Positions 1 through 9,011 of a DNA stretch of 64,000 nt are shown here, in pieces. This DNA is from Winogradskyella litoriviva (lineage in GTDB: Bacteria; Bacteroidota; Bacteroidia; Flavobacteriales; Flavobacteriaceae): positions 248,001 to 312,000 of the forward strand of contig NZ_JABRWQ010000006.1 in assembly GCF_013249065.1 (NCBI RefSeq), read 5' to 3'. A program made the position numbers and the translations under genes. How positions within the stretch are numbered: position 1 is the stretch's first letter; each line of letters opens with the position of its first letter. The notes under the pieces are model-generated. The model was not told where the DNA came from. It made no database searches and saw nothing but the letters and a program-made list of their open reading frames with translations.

Positions 1-309
1 CACCATATTGTAAGTATCATAACTACCAATTTCTACACCATAACCATTTCCTTGACTACCAATACCAACTAAATTATTATTGGCATACATAATACCATTT
101 CTAAATGATACTGTAAACGCTATTTGTAAAAATGGTGTTTCACCATAACCTTGAGTTTCATTAATATCAACGTACCATAAATCATAAGAATTTAATAACT
201 GATTTAACGAAATTGATGGCTCATCTATATAATGCGTTTCTTCTACATAACAAGAAGTAAACAATGTTGCAACAAATGCAAATCCGAATAGTAGTTTTAA
301 AGTTTTCAT
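1..309 (-). CDS. Truncated N-terminal part of a secreted lipoprotein
   Basis: The gene starts at ATG 309-307 and runs off the left edge of the window, so only the first 103 codons are visible. The protein begins MKTLKLLFGFAFVATLFTSC, a lipoprotein signal peptide whose lipobox ends at Cys20, so the mature protein should be lipidated and lie on the periplasmic side or cell surface. The rest (YVEETHYIDEPSISLNQL and onward) is rich in Tyr, Asn and Gly and looks like a beta-rich secreted domain. I do not recognise a catalytic motif. A sigma54-like promoter lies 35-50 bases upstream. The function is unknown; the lipoprotein call is firm. Confidence 0.75.
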   Translation of the reverse strand, partial: MKTLKLLFGFAFVATLFTSCYVEETHYIDEPSISLNQLLNSYDLWYVDINETQGYGETPFLQIAFTVSFRNGIMYANNNLVGIGSQGNGYGVEIGSYDTYNMV

Positions 310-343
310 AATCTAACGGTTTTAAGGTTATACTAAGTTTAGA

Positions 344-359
344 TTCAAAACGTGTGCCA
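344..359 (-). promoter_or_regulatory. Sigma54-like -24/-12 promoter of the truncated lipoprotein gene
   Basis: Read on the minus strand, the sequence is TGGCAC-ACGTT-TTGAA. It matches the RpoN consensus TGGCAC-N5-TTGC with perfect -24 and spacing and one mismatch at the -12 C. It lies about 35 bases from the start codon, a suitable distance. The assignment rests on the motif alone. Confidence 0.45.
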
Positions 360-489
360 AAAAATATTTTTAAGTTTTTTAAGACGTCTCACTTAGCTTA
401 ACAAACACTATGTAAAACCTCTTAACCAGAGACTTAAACCATATACTATATGACTCTAAATTATCAATAATAATTCTATAAATTTTCCT

Positions 490-497
490 TACATTTG
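490..497 (+). promoter_or_regulatory. Bacteroidota-type -7 box of gpsA
   Basis: TACATTTG fits the Bacteroidota -7 consensus TAnnTTTG, 24 bases before ATG 522. It overlaps the alternative TTG start at 495, which argues that translation begins at 522. No clear -33 TTTG is visible. Confidence 0.5.
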
Positions 498-521
498 ATA
501 TACAAAATTGAACTAATCGCT

Positions 522-1523
522 ATGAGTAATACCACAAAATATGCTGTTTTTGGTGCAGGAAGTTGGGCAACTGCTATTGTAAAAATGCTTTGCGAAAACC
601 AAGATGAAATTGGTTGGTACATGCGGAGCGTTTACACAAAAGAGCACATCTTAAAAGAAAAACATAACCCAAGTTATTTGAGCTCCGTTGAGTTCCATAC
701 AGAGCAATTAAAACTAAGTAATGATATAAATGAAATTGCAGATTGGGCAGATGTCTTAATTTTTGTAATTCCGTCTGCTTTTATCCATGGTGAATTAGAA
801 AAACTTTCTACAGACATTAGTACAAAAACTATTGTATCTGCTGTAAAAGGTATTATGCCAGAAACAGGAAAATTAGTTGGTGAGCATTTTCATGATGAAT
901 ATAATATTCCGTTTGAAAACATTGCCGTTATTGCTGGTCCTTGTCATGCAGAAGAAGTTGCCTTAGAGCGTTTGTCTTATTTAACTATTGCCTGTGACGA
1001 TGCTAAAAAAGCACAAGCTATCGCAGATAATTTATCAAGCGATTACATTAAAACAAAAACTAGCGATGATGTTATTGGTATAGAATACGCTGTAATGCTT
1101 AAAAACATTTATGCTATTGCTGCCGGAATTGCACATGGCTTAGGTTATGGAGATAATTTTCAGAGTGTATTGATGAGTAATTCTATTAGAGAAATGAAAC
1201 GTTTCATCAAAAAGATGCACAAAATGAAACGTAACATTAATAACTCGGCTTACTTAGGCGATTTATTAGTAACTGGTTATTCTATATTTTCTCGAAACAG
1301 AATGTTCGGAAACATGATTGGTAAAGGCTACACTGTAAAATCTGCACAAATGGAAATGAACATGGTTGCAGAAGGCTATTATGCCACTAAAAGTGCATTT
1401 GAATTAAATAAAAAGAACAAGAAAAAAACGCAACTGCCTATTATAAATGCTGTTCACGATATTTTATATGAAGGAAAAGATGCTAAAAAAGTCTTTAAGA
1501 AATTGACTGATAAGTTGGATTAA
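522..1523 (+). CDS. gpsA: NAD(P)H-dependent glycerol-3-phosphate dehydrogenase
   Basis: This cytosolic enzyme reduces dihydroxyacetone phosphate to sn-glycerol-3-phosphate for phospholipid synthesis. At 333 residues it has the usual family length. An N-terminal Rossmann fold carries GAGSWATA at residues 11-18, followed by the conserved SAVKG segment, GPCHAEEV and the C-terminal catalytic helix block beginning LKNIYAIAAG with GLGYGDN. ATG 522 is preferred over an in-frame TTG at 495 because 495 lies inside the -7 promoter box and the nine extra residues are not typical of the family. The gene stands alone and converges on the gene ending at 1578, with a hairpin between them. Confidence 0.95.
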   Translation: MSNTTKYAVFGAGSWATAIVKMLCENQDEIGWYMRSVYTKEHILKEKHNPSYLSSVEFHTEQLKLSNDINEIADWADVLIFVIPSAFIHGELEKLSTDISTKTIVSAVKGIMPETGKLVGEHFHDEYNIPFENIAVIAGPCHAEEVALERLSYLTIACDDAKKAQAIADNLSSDYIKTKTSDDVIGIEYAVMLKNIYAIAAGIAHGLGYGDNFQSVLMSNSIREMKRFIKKMHKMKRNINNSAYLGDLLVTGYSIFSRNRMFGNMIGKGYTVKSAQMEMNMVAEGYYATKSAFELNKKNKKKTQLPIINAVHDILYEGKDAKKVFKKLTDKLD

Positions 1524-1557
1524 TTATAATTAAATGTAGAACTATTCAACTTAAAAG

Positions 1558-1577
1558 ATTCCTGCCTTCGCAGGAAT
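1558..1577. repeat. REP-like palindrome, copy 1
   Basis: ATTCCTGC-CTTC-GCAGGAAT is a perfect 8+8 bp hairpin between the convergent gpsA and the gene ending at 1578. The same CCTGC-N4-GCAGG core recurs at 29098, 46030 and 51819. In this position it could also help end transcription, although no U-tract follows on the gpsA strand. Confidence 0.75.
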
Positions 1578-1973
1578 TTATTTTACCAAAATACCACGTA
1601 ACTGCATCAAAGGAATAGTTTGCAAAGCCTTTTCATTAATCGTGTTTTTTCTAAATATATACGTTTTATCAAACATTTGGTTGCCTTCAAAAAACGTGAT
1701 TTTAAATTCATTGTTCAACTCTAAAACCTTCTCTTGTAAATATTCAATTTTAGCGTAGCTTCTTGCTGGCAGCTTTGCGATTGTATGTCGCATTAAAGGT
1801 GTTAATTTCTTATCATTATAACCTCTAGAAACTATAAGTACTGTTTCTAAATCATTATCGCTATTGTTAATGATATAGGCATTCCAATCTTGGGTTTTAT
1901 ATTCTATATGTTGTTCTTGTACTACGGCAACGTGTACATCTTTTACTTCTGGTATATTTATGTCTTTTTTCAT
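1578..1973 (-). CDS. Conserved hypothetical protein, 131 aa
   Basis: A small soluble protein without a signal peptide or membrane segment. It starts MKKDINIPEVKDVHVAVVQE and has mixed charged/hydrophobic beta-like strands (DWNAYIINN, ETVLIVSRGY, FKITFFEGNQMFDKTYIFRK), suggesting a compact alpha/beta or beta fold. I recognise no catalytic motif. It converges on gpsA and is 17 bases downstream of the TetR-type regulator on the same strand, so it may be co-transcribed with it. The coding call is supported by codon structure and by the tight packing; the function is unknown. Confidence 0.7.
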   Translation of the reverse strand: MKKDINIPEVKDVHVAVVQEQHIEYKTQDWNAYIINNSDNDLETVLIVSRGYNDKKLTPLMRHTIAKLPARSYAKIEYLQEKVLELNNEFKITFFEGNQMFDKTYIFRKNTINEKALQTIPLMQLRGILVK

Positions 1974-1990
1974 AGTGCAAAAATAGTAAA

Positions 1991-2584
1991 CTATTCAAAA
2001 TAAGAATTAGAATAATAACTCGCTATAATACCTTTAAGATTATAAATCACCAAATGCTTAAAAAGCGCTTCCTCTGAATAAGTTTCAAATAAATTATCTT
2101 TTTTAAACAGCACATTATCAATTCTAAAAAAATAGATTTTCACTACTAATTCTACATTAATATCTTTTTTAACATCACCTAGTGCTTTGCCTTTTTTTAA
2201 TAAGTCTAAAACAATGGTGTTTGCTAATTCTTCTATAAAATCATCATAAAGCTTGTTTGCTTTTGGGTAATACTTTTCTAAACCAAAAAGAAAAGAGGGT
2301 TTAAAGTATTTTAAATACTCAAACCCTCTCTGGTAAATTAATATAACACTCAAAATAGGGTCTTTACCATTGCTCTTAATCACCCTATTTATATCTTCCT
2401 TAAATTCATTGATAAGACTTTCTACACTGCTAGCGACTAAATCTTCTTTATTTTTAAAAAATGAATAAATTGTCTTTTTCGATATGCCAAGCTCATTAGC
2501 TAAATCATCTAATGTAACATGTTTACTCCCAAATTGAGTAAACTGTTTAATAGAACATTTTAACAATGCGGCTTTAGTAATCAT
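1991..2584 (-). CDS. TetR/AcrR family transcriptional regulator
   Basis: A 197-residue dimeric DNA-binding regulator. The N-terminal TetR helix-turn-helix is clear at about residues 5-50 (LDDLANELGISKKTIYSFF at 25-43, then KNKEDL). The C-terminal part is a helical, variable ligand-binding domain. The gene lies 12 bases after the TolC gene on the same strand, so it is probably the last gene of the efflux operon. Such regulators usually repress their own operon and release it on binding a pump substrate. Here the GbsR-type protein at the head of the operon is a second candidate regulator. Confidence 0.88.
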   Translation of the reverse strand: MITKAALLKCSIKQFTQFGSKHVTLDDLANELGISKKTIYSFFKNKEDLVASSVESLINEFKEDINRVIKSNGKDPILSVILIYQRGFEYLKYFKPSFLFGLEKYYPKANKLYDDFIEELANTIVLDLLKKGKALGDVKKDINVELVVKIYFFRIDNVLFKKDNLFETYSEEALFKHLVIYNLKGIIASYYSNSYFE

Positions 2585-2596
2585 GTTTATCTTGTT

Positions 2597-4015
2597 TTAT
2601 CTCCAACCACCACCAAGTGCTTCGTATAAATCTACTACAGCAACTAATTGTTGTAATTTACTATCTATAATATTAAGCTCTGCACTTAACGCACTTTCTC
2701 TTGCTGTTAATAAATCTAAGTAAGTTGCATAACCGTTTTTAAGTAATTCTTCTGAGTTGGCTTCAGCAGTTCGTAAGGCTTCAACTTCATTTTTTCTGAA
2801 TTCGAATTTTCTAGTTTCCGCTTCATAAGTAAACAATGCATTAGACACTTCATTACCTGCAACCAACAGAGTTTTCTTAAAACTAAGCAAAGCACTTTCT
2901 TGATTTGCTAAGGCAACTTCCTTCTGCGTTTTTAGCTTACGTTGATTTAAAAGGGGTTGTGTTAAGCCTCCAACTACTGTTGCGAATAAAGAACTGGTAT
3001 TAAACAAATCATCTAACTGTAAACTTTGTAATCCTCCAGAAGCTGTAAGCGTAAGCGATGGATAAAAGCTACTGTTTGCAACATTAATTAATTCAAAAGA
3101 TTGAATTAAACCATATTCTGCAGCCATAACATCTGGTCTATTACTTAACAATGTTGCAGGAACACCCAATTTTAAATCCTGGTCAATTTTCTGTGTATCT
3201 AAACTAGCTCTTTCAAAATCTTGCGCAGATTTACCTAACAAAATACTTAATGTGTTTTCTGTTTTAAAAATGGCAGTTTCTATATCTACCTGCAACGCTC
3301 TAGCGCTATTGTATTGCGCTATATTTTGGTCTACAGCAACTTGTGTTACTTGTCCTGCGTCCTTTAATGCTTTTATAGTTTCTACACCACTTTCTCTGGT
3401 TGCAACAGTTTGTTTAGTGATTTCTAATTGTGCATCTAAAGCCAATAAATTGTAATAAGTATTCGCGATACTAGAAATCAACTGTGTTTTCACAGCCTGA
3501 TGACCAGCTACACTTTGTAAATAAGAAGCTTGTGTTGCTCTTTTATTACTTCTTATTTTACCCCAAATATCTGCTTCCCAAGAAAGGTTCGCAGTAACAT
3601 CATAAGTATCTAAACCACCACTAAAAATTGAACCGAACTGGCTGTTTTCTGAATACTCTTGATGTGTATAGTTTGGACCTACGCTTAATGTTGGAAAATA
3701 ACCTGCCTTACCTTGTTTTGCATAAGCTTCTGCAGCTACCATTTGCTGAATTGCAATACGCACATCCATATTATTCTGCAAACCTTCTTCTATATATTGT
3801 TGAAGGTATTGGTCTGTAAATAAATTTTTCCAAGATACATCTGCAATAGACACACTATCTGTTGGCAAATTATCTGTTCTATAAAGTGCTTCCGTTTCCG
3901 TTTGTAAGTCTGGTCTTGTATAATCTTTTGCAACAAAACAACTTTGTAATGTTAATGCTACGATTACTAATAAAGTACCTTTACTAAAATTTCTATGTTT
4001 TATAATTGATTTCAT
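2597..4015 (-). CDS. Outer-membrane efflux lipoprotein, TolC/NodT family
   Basis: This is the outer-membrane channel of the tripartite RND pump encoded upstream. With ATG 4015-4013 the protein has 472 residues and a lipoprotein signal peptide with lipobox LQSC (Cys26). Two TolC-type outer membrane efflux repeats follow, with typical long coiled helices (for example NIAQYNSARALQVDIETA) and the conserved LLSNRPDVMAAEY segment. A TTG at 4030 would add five residues and overlap the pump gene. ATG 4015 lies just after the pump stop codon at 4022-4020 and suits the signal peptide better. Family members form trimeric beta-barrels with periplasmic alpha-tunnels. Confidence 0.92.
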   Translation of the reverse strand: MKSIIKHRNFSKGTLLVIVALTLQSCFVAKDYTRPDLQTETEALYRTDNLPTDSVSIADVSWKNLFTDQYLQQYIEEGLQNNMDVRIAIQQMVAAEAYAKQGKAGYFPTLSVGPNYTHQEYSENSQFGSIFSGGLDTYDVTANLSWEADIWGKIRSNKRATQASYLQSVAGHQAVKTQLISSIANTYYNLLALDAQLEITKQTVATRESGVETIKALKDAGQVTQVAVDQNIAQYNSARALQVDIETAIFKTENTLSILLGKSAQDFERASLDTQKIDQDLKLGVPATLLSNRPDVMAAEYGLIQSFELINVANSSFYPSLTLTASGGLQSLQLDDLFNTSSLFATVVGGLTQPLLNQRKLKTQKEVALANQESALLSFKKTLLVAGNEVSNALFTYEAETRKFEFRKNEVEALRTAEANSEELLKNGYATYLDLLTARESALSAELNIIDSKLQQLVAVVDLYEALGGGWR

Positions 4016-4019
4016 TTTC

Positions 4020-7000
4020 TTATTCTTCAATAGTTTGTATTGCTGGTTTACTCGAAACTTTTTCTTGTAACCACTGAAATAATATAAATAGGATTGGAAT
4101 TACGAAGACTCCCAAAAGGGTTCCAATTAACATTCCTCCTGCTGCACCAGAACCAATAGAATTGTTTCCTTCTGACCCAACACCTTGCGCTAAAGCTAAT
4201 GGCATCAATCCTAAAATAAAGGCAAAAGATGTCATTAAAATAGGACGTAAACGTGCCTTAGCACCTTGGATAGCAGATGCAACAATGGTCTCACCTCGCT
4301 TTCGCCTTGCTAATGCAAACTCTACAATAAGTATGGCATTTTTAGCAAGCAGACCAATAAGCATAATTAAAGCAATTTGGAAATAAATATTGTTTTCTAA
4401 ACCTAAAAACTTGGTTGTTATATAGGCTCCAAATACACCAAATGGTAATGATAACACTACTGCAAATGGAAGTAAATAACTTTCGTATTGTGCACTTAAT
4501 AAGAAGTATACAAACAGAATACTTAATATAAATATAAACGTTGTTTGGTTTCCTGCATTTACTTCTTCACGTGTTAAACCCGAATAAGCAACGGTATAAT
4601 TACTAGGCAATTTTGCTACTTCTTCTTCAATAACTCTAATGGCATCACCTGTACTAAAACCTTCGTTTGTAGCACCTGTAATAGTTGTTGAATTAAATAA
4701 ATTGAAACGTGTTACCGATTGCGGTCCATAAACGCGTTTTAAGTTTACAAACTGCGTAATAGGTGTCATTTCGCCAGAATCTGTTCTAACATACATACTA
4801 TTTAATGCACTTTCATCTGCCCTGTCTTCTGGTAAAGCTTGAATATAAACTCTAAATTGTTTACCAAATCTTGAGAAATCTGAAGCATAAATTCCGCCTA
4901 TATAACCTTGTAAGGTTGAAAATATACTCGTTACCGAAACCCCTTTTTCTTTGGCCAATGGTACATTAACTTCCATTTCATATTGTGGATAGCTTGTGTT
5001 AAAAGCAGATGTCGCGTATTTTATTTCTGGATGACTCATTAAAGCCATAGAGAACTCTTTATTCGCTTTATCTAAATCTGCAAACTCGCCACCAAACTTA
5101 TCTAATAAATTAATTTCAAATCCTGAAGAGTTACCAAAACCACGAATACTAGGTGGTGAAAAGAATAAAATATTAGCATCAGGTATGGTTGCTGCTATAC
5201 CAAATAGTTTTCCTGTAATCGCTTGTGCTGATAGTGCAGGATTTGTACGATCTGCCCAATCTTCAAGTTTTATAATACCAAAACCAAAGTTACTACCTGC
5301 ACCACTAATTAAACTACTACCTTTTATAAAGTTAACCGCATTAACGCCTTCAATTCCTTCTATTTTATCGTAAAGTTTTCTTGCTACGGCATCTGTTCTA
5401 TCTAATGAAGCTCCTGGTGGCAATTCAATATTGGCGAAAATAATCCCTCTATCTTCATTTGGCACAAAACCAGTTGGTGTTGTAGTTGAAGCCCAATAGA
5501 TTCCCACTCCTGCGATTATTAAAAGTAAAACTGAAATAAATTTTTTCTTGTATAAAAACTGAAGTGATTTACCATAACGGTTTACAGTAGCATTAAAACC
5601 ACGATTAAATAAGGTGAAAAAACGTTTTAATGGACTTTTTCCTTTTATCTCTTCGTCCTCTTTATGTTCTTTTAATAATAGAGCACACAAAGCAGGACTT
5701 AGCGTTAAGGCGTTTACTGCCGATATAAGAATAGCAATAATTAACGTTACACCAAATTGCTCGTAGAATACACCTGTAGGACCTGTAATAAATGTTACAG
5801 GAATAAATACAGCAGCCATTACTAGCGTAATTGAGATTATCGCTCCAGAAATCTCGTTCATCGCTGTTAATGTGGCTTTTTTCGGATTGTGTTCACCATC
5901 ATCCATTTTTGCATGGACGGCTTCCACAACTACAATGGCATCATCTACTACAATACCAATGGCTAGAACTAATGCAAAGAGCGTTAAAAGGTTTATGGAA
6001 TACCCAAATACATTCAAGAAAAAGAACGTACCAATAATAGAAACTGGTACTGCAATTGCTGGAATTAACGTTGATCTAAAATCTTGCAAAAAGATAAATA
6101 CCACTAAGAATACCAGTAAAAAAGCTTCTAATAAAGTGCTAATTACTTTTTCTATAGAAGCATTTAAGAATAAACTTGTATCATAAGGTACAAAGATGTC
6201 TAAGCCTTCTGGTAAATCTGCTTTTACCTTTTCTAAAGTCGATTTAATGTTTTCAATAATTTCTTGAGCATTAGAACCTTTGGTTTGAAAGATTCCCATA
6301 AATACAGCAGGATTTCCTTTACTCATTGCGTTAGCCGCATAAGATTGCGCATCTAATTCAATAGTAGCAACATCTTTTAAACGTAAAAACTCTCCGTTTC
6401 CTAATGCTTTAATTACGATATCGCTGTATTGTGCTTCATCTTTAAATCGTCCACTATAAATTAAAGTATATGAAAATGATTCACCATTATTCTGACCTAA
6501 AGAACCTGCTGCTGCTTCTAAATTTTGTTCTGCTAAAGCTGCAGAAATATCAGAAGGAATTAAATTATAAGATGCTAACTTCTCTGGATTCAACCATATA
6601 CGCATCGCATAATCTTGTTGAGAGAATACACTAACATCACCTACACCACTAATACGTTGCATAGCAGGAATAACATTAATTTTTAAATAATTCTGAATAA
6701 ATGTAGCATCATAATTTTCGCTTTCGGAATACATTGAGATAAACATTAATGCACTCGTTTCTTGCTTTTGCGTTGTAACACCTGTTTGTATTACTTCACT
6801 TGGTAATAACGGATTTGCTCTAGCAACACGGTTTTGAACGTTTACTGCTGCAATATCTGCATCAATCTCTTGATCAAAATATACTGTGATTTCTGCAGCT
6901 CCTGTATTTGATGCTGTAGACGTAATGTACGTCATCCCTTCTACACCATTAATTTGCTCTTCAATTGGTATAATTACACTTTCTAAAACAGTCTCTGCGT

Positions 7001-7157
7001 TAGCACCTGTATAATTTGCCGTCACCTTTATTGTGGGTGGTGCAATATCTGGGTATTCCTCTATAGGTAAGGTAGTTATACTAATAACTCCTAGTAAAAC
7101 TATGATAATAGAAATTACTGTTGAAAGAACGGGTCTTTCAATAAATGTTTTTAACAT
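4020..7157 (-). CDS. RND multidrug efflux permease, HAE1 (AcrB-like) family
   Basis: A 1045-residue inner-membrane proton/drug antiporter of normal length for the family. Transmembrane helix 1 starts at the N-terminus (FIERPVLSTVISIIIVLLG). Two large periplasmic loops and two blocks of five or six helices follow. The proton-relay acidic pair of helix 4 is present as Asp405-Asp406 in GIVVDDAIVVVEA. The helix around GPTGVFYEQFGVT and the C-terminal GLLAKNAILIVEFA are also typical of HAE1 pumps rather than heavy-metal RND pumps. It sits between its adaptor gene (22 bases upstream) and its TolC gene (4 bases downstream), so all three parts are encoded together. The substrate cannot be read from the sequence. 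Confidence 0.96.
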   Translation of the reverse strand: MLKTFIERPVLSTVISIIIVLLGVISITTLPIEEYPDIAPPTIKVTANYTGANAETVLESVIIPIEEQINGVEGMTYITSTASNTGAAEITVYFDQEIDADIAAVNVQNRVARANPLLPSEVIQTGVTTQKQETSALMFISMYSESENYDATFIQNYLKINVIPAMQRISGVGDVSVFSQQDYAMRIWLNPEKLASYNLIPSDISAALAEQNLEAAAGSLGQNNGESFSYTLIYSGRFKDEAQYSDIVIKALGNGEFLRLKDVATIELDAQSYAANAMSKGNPAVFMGIFQTKGSNAQEIIENIKSTLEKVKADLPEGLDIFVPYDTSLFLNASIEKVISTLLEAFLLVFLVVFIFLQDFRSTLIPAIAVPVSIIGTFFFLNVFGYSINLLTLFALVLAIGIVVDDAIVVVEAVHAKMDDGEHNPKKATLTAMNEISGAIISITLVMAAVFIPVTFITGPTGVFYEQFGVTLIIAILISAVNALTLSPALCALLLKEHKEDEEIKGKSPLKRFFTLFNRGFNATVNRYGKSLQFLYKKKFISVLLLIIAGVGIYWASTTTPTGFVPNEDRGIIFANIELPPGASLDRTDAVARKLYDKIEGIEGVNAVNFIKGSSLISGAGSNFGFGIIKLEDWADRTNPALSAQAITGKLFGIAATIPDANILFFSPPSIRGFGNSSGFEINLLDKFGGEFADLDKANKEFSMALMSHPEIKYATSAFNTSYPQYEMEVNVPLAKEKGVSVTSIFSTLQGYIGGIYASDFSRFGKQFRVYIQALPEDRADESALNSMYVRTDSGEMTPITQFVNLKRVYGPQSVTRFNLFNSTTITGATNEGFSTGDAIRVIEEEVAKLPSNYTVAYSGLTREEVNAGNQTTFIFILSILFVYFLLSAQYESYLLPFAVVLSLPFGVFGAYITTKFLGLENNIYFQIALIMLIGLLAKNAILIVEFALARRKRGETIVASAIQGAKARLRPILMTSFAFILGLMPLALAQGVGSEGNNSIGSGAAGGMLIGTLLGVFVIPILFILFQWLQEKVSSKPAIQTIEE

Positions 7158-7179
7158 GATTAATATGTTTGGTGGTTAT

Positions 7180-8310
7180 CTAATTTCTGAATAAAGTAGC
7201 TATTGGTGTTATGGCATCTTCAAATGAAGTTTCTTGTGGTGAAATTGCCATACCATTTCTTAATTTGCCAACTCCAGAAACAATAATTTTATCACTTGCA
7301 TCTAGACCAGATTCTACAACATATAGATTATCTACAGTACCTTTAATCTTTATAATTGCAGTTTCAACTTTGTTTTCTGCTCCAAGTTTAAAAATCATAA
7401 CATTTCCTTGTTGTTCAAAAGTTGCCGTTTGAGGGACAACTATGGCATCTTTATATTCTATTGGAAATCTAATTTTACCACTATTTCCATTAGTTAAAAT
7501 TTCCTTGGGATTTTTAAAGGCAGCTCTAATTTGAATTGTTCCTGTACTTTGGTTAATCTGACCAGTACTTGTTTGAATACGTCCTTTTTCAGAATATTCC
7601 TTTCCATTAGCTAAGATTAAACTTAAGTCTGGAGAATTTTTAATACGTTCCGCTTTTGTTTTTCCTTCAGATCGTTGTAAATGGTCTATATATTGCGCTT
7701 CATTAAAACTAAAAAAGGCATAAACTTCATCAATTTCACTAACGGTTGTTAAAGGCGTTGCATCACTTGGACTAATTAACGCACCTTCTCTAAAGTTAAT
7801 AGAACCAACATAACCATCAATAGGACTTTTAATGGTTGCATAGCCAATACTTGCAGAAACACTACTATAATTAGCTTGTGCTTGTGCTAAATTTGCTTTT
7901 GCAGTTTCTAACTGTACTGCACTAATAATGTTTTTTTCTACAAGAGGAATTAATTTATCTACCTCCACTTGTGCAACATTAACTTGTGCTTTTGCTGCAC
8001 CAGCATCTTGACTTAAAGATTGTGTTTCTAATTTAAACAACACTTGCCCTTTACGTACTTTTTGACCTTCATCTACATATACTTTTTCAATATATCCAGA
8101 AGTTTTAGCTCTTACATCACTATTTACTCTACCCTCTATAGTTGCAGGATAATCGGTGTAACCTGTTACCGTTTTTACTTGCAATTGAGAAACAGGAAAT
8201 GGTGCAGGAGGTGCTTCTGCCGCAGGTTTGTTTTGTTCGCTATTACCACAGCTTACAATGACTAAGAATACACTTAGCATTAATAGGTTATATAAATTAT
8301 TCTTTTTCAT
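7180..8310 (-). CDS. RND efflux periplasmic adaptor (membrane fusion protein)
   Basis: This AcrA-like lipoprotein of 376 residues links pump and outer-membrane channel. The signal peptide ends in the lipobox IVSC (Cys21). The expected order follows: a first lipoyl half (GYIEKVYVDEGQKVRKGQ), an alpha-helical hairpin (residues about 95-150), the second lipoyl half (SPIDGYVGSINFREGALI), a beta-barrel domain and a membrane-proximal domain. It is the first structural gene of the efflux operon, 26 bases after the GbsR-type regulator. The family identification is firm; the substrate is unknown. Confidence 0.94.
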   Translation of the reverse strand: MKKNNLYNLLMLSVFLVIVSCGNSEQNKPAAEAPPAPFPVSQLQVKTVTGYTDYPATIEGRVNSDVRAKTSGYIEKVYVDEGQKVRKGQVLFKLETQSLSQDAGAAKAQVNVAQVEVDKLIPLVEKNIISAVQLETAKANLAQAQANYSSVSASIGYATIKSPIDGYVGSINFREGALISPSDATPLTTVSEIDEVYAFFSFNEAQYIDHLQRSEGKTKAERIKNSPDLSLILANGKEYSEKGRIQTSTGQINQSTGTIQIRAAFKNPKEILTNGNSGKIRFPIEYKDAIVVPQTATFEQQGNVMIFKLGAENKVETAIIKIKGTVDNLYVVESGLDASDKIIVSGVGKLRNGMAISPQETSFEDAITPIATLFRN

Positions 8311-8336
8311 TTTTTGGTTTATTATTTTGGTTTTCT

Positions 8337-8840
8337 TTAAATATGGAATTTTTTATCTATCAATTTTTCTCTTAATTCTTTAACTGAAACTGTCGCTTCA
8401 TCTACAAACTTCACATAATCATTATGAAAGGTTAAATCGAATTTATCATCTTCATTTTTAATATTTTTTTGGTTTTCAGATTCTTTATATGCTTTAATTT
8501 CTAAATGAATTTCACGCTCTTGATCCCAATGACTTATCATTCTATCAACATGTTGAATAATTGTATTTTTATCAATTATAAAATACTTCTTACGATCCCC
8601 TGTTTTTGTGAAATATTCTATTTTATTTAAATCTTGTAAATGATTAAGATGTGTTGATATTGTACTCTTACTAGCACAAAGTACACTTACCATATCTTCA
8701 AAAGTAGCTCCTCTTTTACCTGTTAGTATTATGTAAGACAAAATACGGGCAGCAACAGGTGCTAATTGCTCTCTAGCTTCTAAATGAACGCCTAGTTTTT
8801 CAACTAAATTCATTTTTTTTTGGCAGATATTTTCTTTCAT
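8337..8840 (-). CDS. GbsR/MarR-type transcriptional regulator of the efflux operon
   Basis: A 167-residue winged-helix protein. The N-terminal part (KLGVHLEAREQLAPVAARIL followed by GKRGATFEDMV) fits the GbsR-like branch of MarR regulators, with recognition-helix segment ASKSTISTHLNHL and the wing at YFTKTGDRKKYF. The C-terminal helix is charged and probably makes the dimer interface. It is the first gene of the efflux operon. A perfect 9+9 bp palindrome lies just upstream of its -7 box, which suggests that it represses its own operon. The residue numbering assumes ATG 8840; a second ATG ten codons later (MNLVEKLG) is possible. Confidence 0.85.
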   Translation of the reverse strand: MKENICQKKMNLVEKLGVHLEAREQLAPVAARILSYIILTGKRGATFEDMVSVLCASKSTISTHLNHLQDLNKIEYFTKTGDRKKYFIIDKNTIIQHVDRMISHWDQEREIHLEIKAYKESENQKNIKNEDDKFDLTFHNDYVKFVDEATVSVKELREKLIDKKFHI

Positions 8841-8901
8841 TTTTTATGCTTTTATTACTGTGTTATGAAAACGAAATAATCACGTACGGTAAAATTCTAT
8901 G

Positions 8902-8909
8902 CAAATATA
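8902..8909 (-). promoter_or_regulatory. -7 box of the efflux operon promoter
   Basis: On the minus strand this reads TATATTTG, a perfect match to TAnnTTTG, about 60 bases before the regulator start codon. A TTTG that could act as a -33 element lies inside the palindrome, 16 bases upstream, slightly closer than the usual 19. Confidence 0.55.
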
Positions 8910-8914
8910 TATTA

Positions 8915-8938
8915 TTAGTTCGGAACAAACCGAACTAA
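8915..8938. promoter_or_regulatory. Palindromic operator candidate upstream of the efflux operon
   Basis: TTAGTTCGG-AACAAA-CCGAACTAA is a perfect 9+9 bp inverted repeat with a 6 bp spacer. It lies directly between the likely -33 and -7 elements of the GbsR/RND operon, where a bound dimer would block RNA polymerase. The symmetry suits a winged-helix or TetR dimer; the likeliest ligand is the GbsR-type protein encoded 75 bases away. Confidence 0.65.
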
Positions 8939-8963
8939 ACGAAGTTAAATTGTTGTTAAATAA

Positions 8964-8991
8964 AAAAGCCGACTGTTAACAGTCGGCTTTT
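8964..8991 (-). terminator. Rho-independent terminator of pheS
   Basis: AAAAGCCGACTGTT is directly followed by its perfect reverse complement. On the minus strand the GC stem after pheS is followed by a run of T, the classical terminator layout. It separates pheS from the efflux operon and could work in both directions. Confidence 0.85.
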
Positions 8992-9011
8992 GAAATATAT
9001 TTTGGTGAAGT

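Noticed and set aside
495-521. Upstream TTG start of gpsA
   Set aside because: It lies inside the -7 box TACATTTG, and the nine extra residues are not part of the family fold.
5831-6186. Plus-strand frames inside the RND pump gene
   Set aside because: They overlap the conserved helix 4 region of the pump, including the Asp405-Asp406 pair, and show no family pattern of their own.
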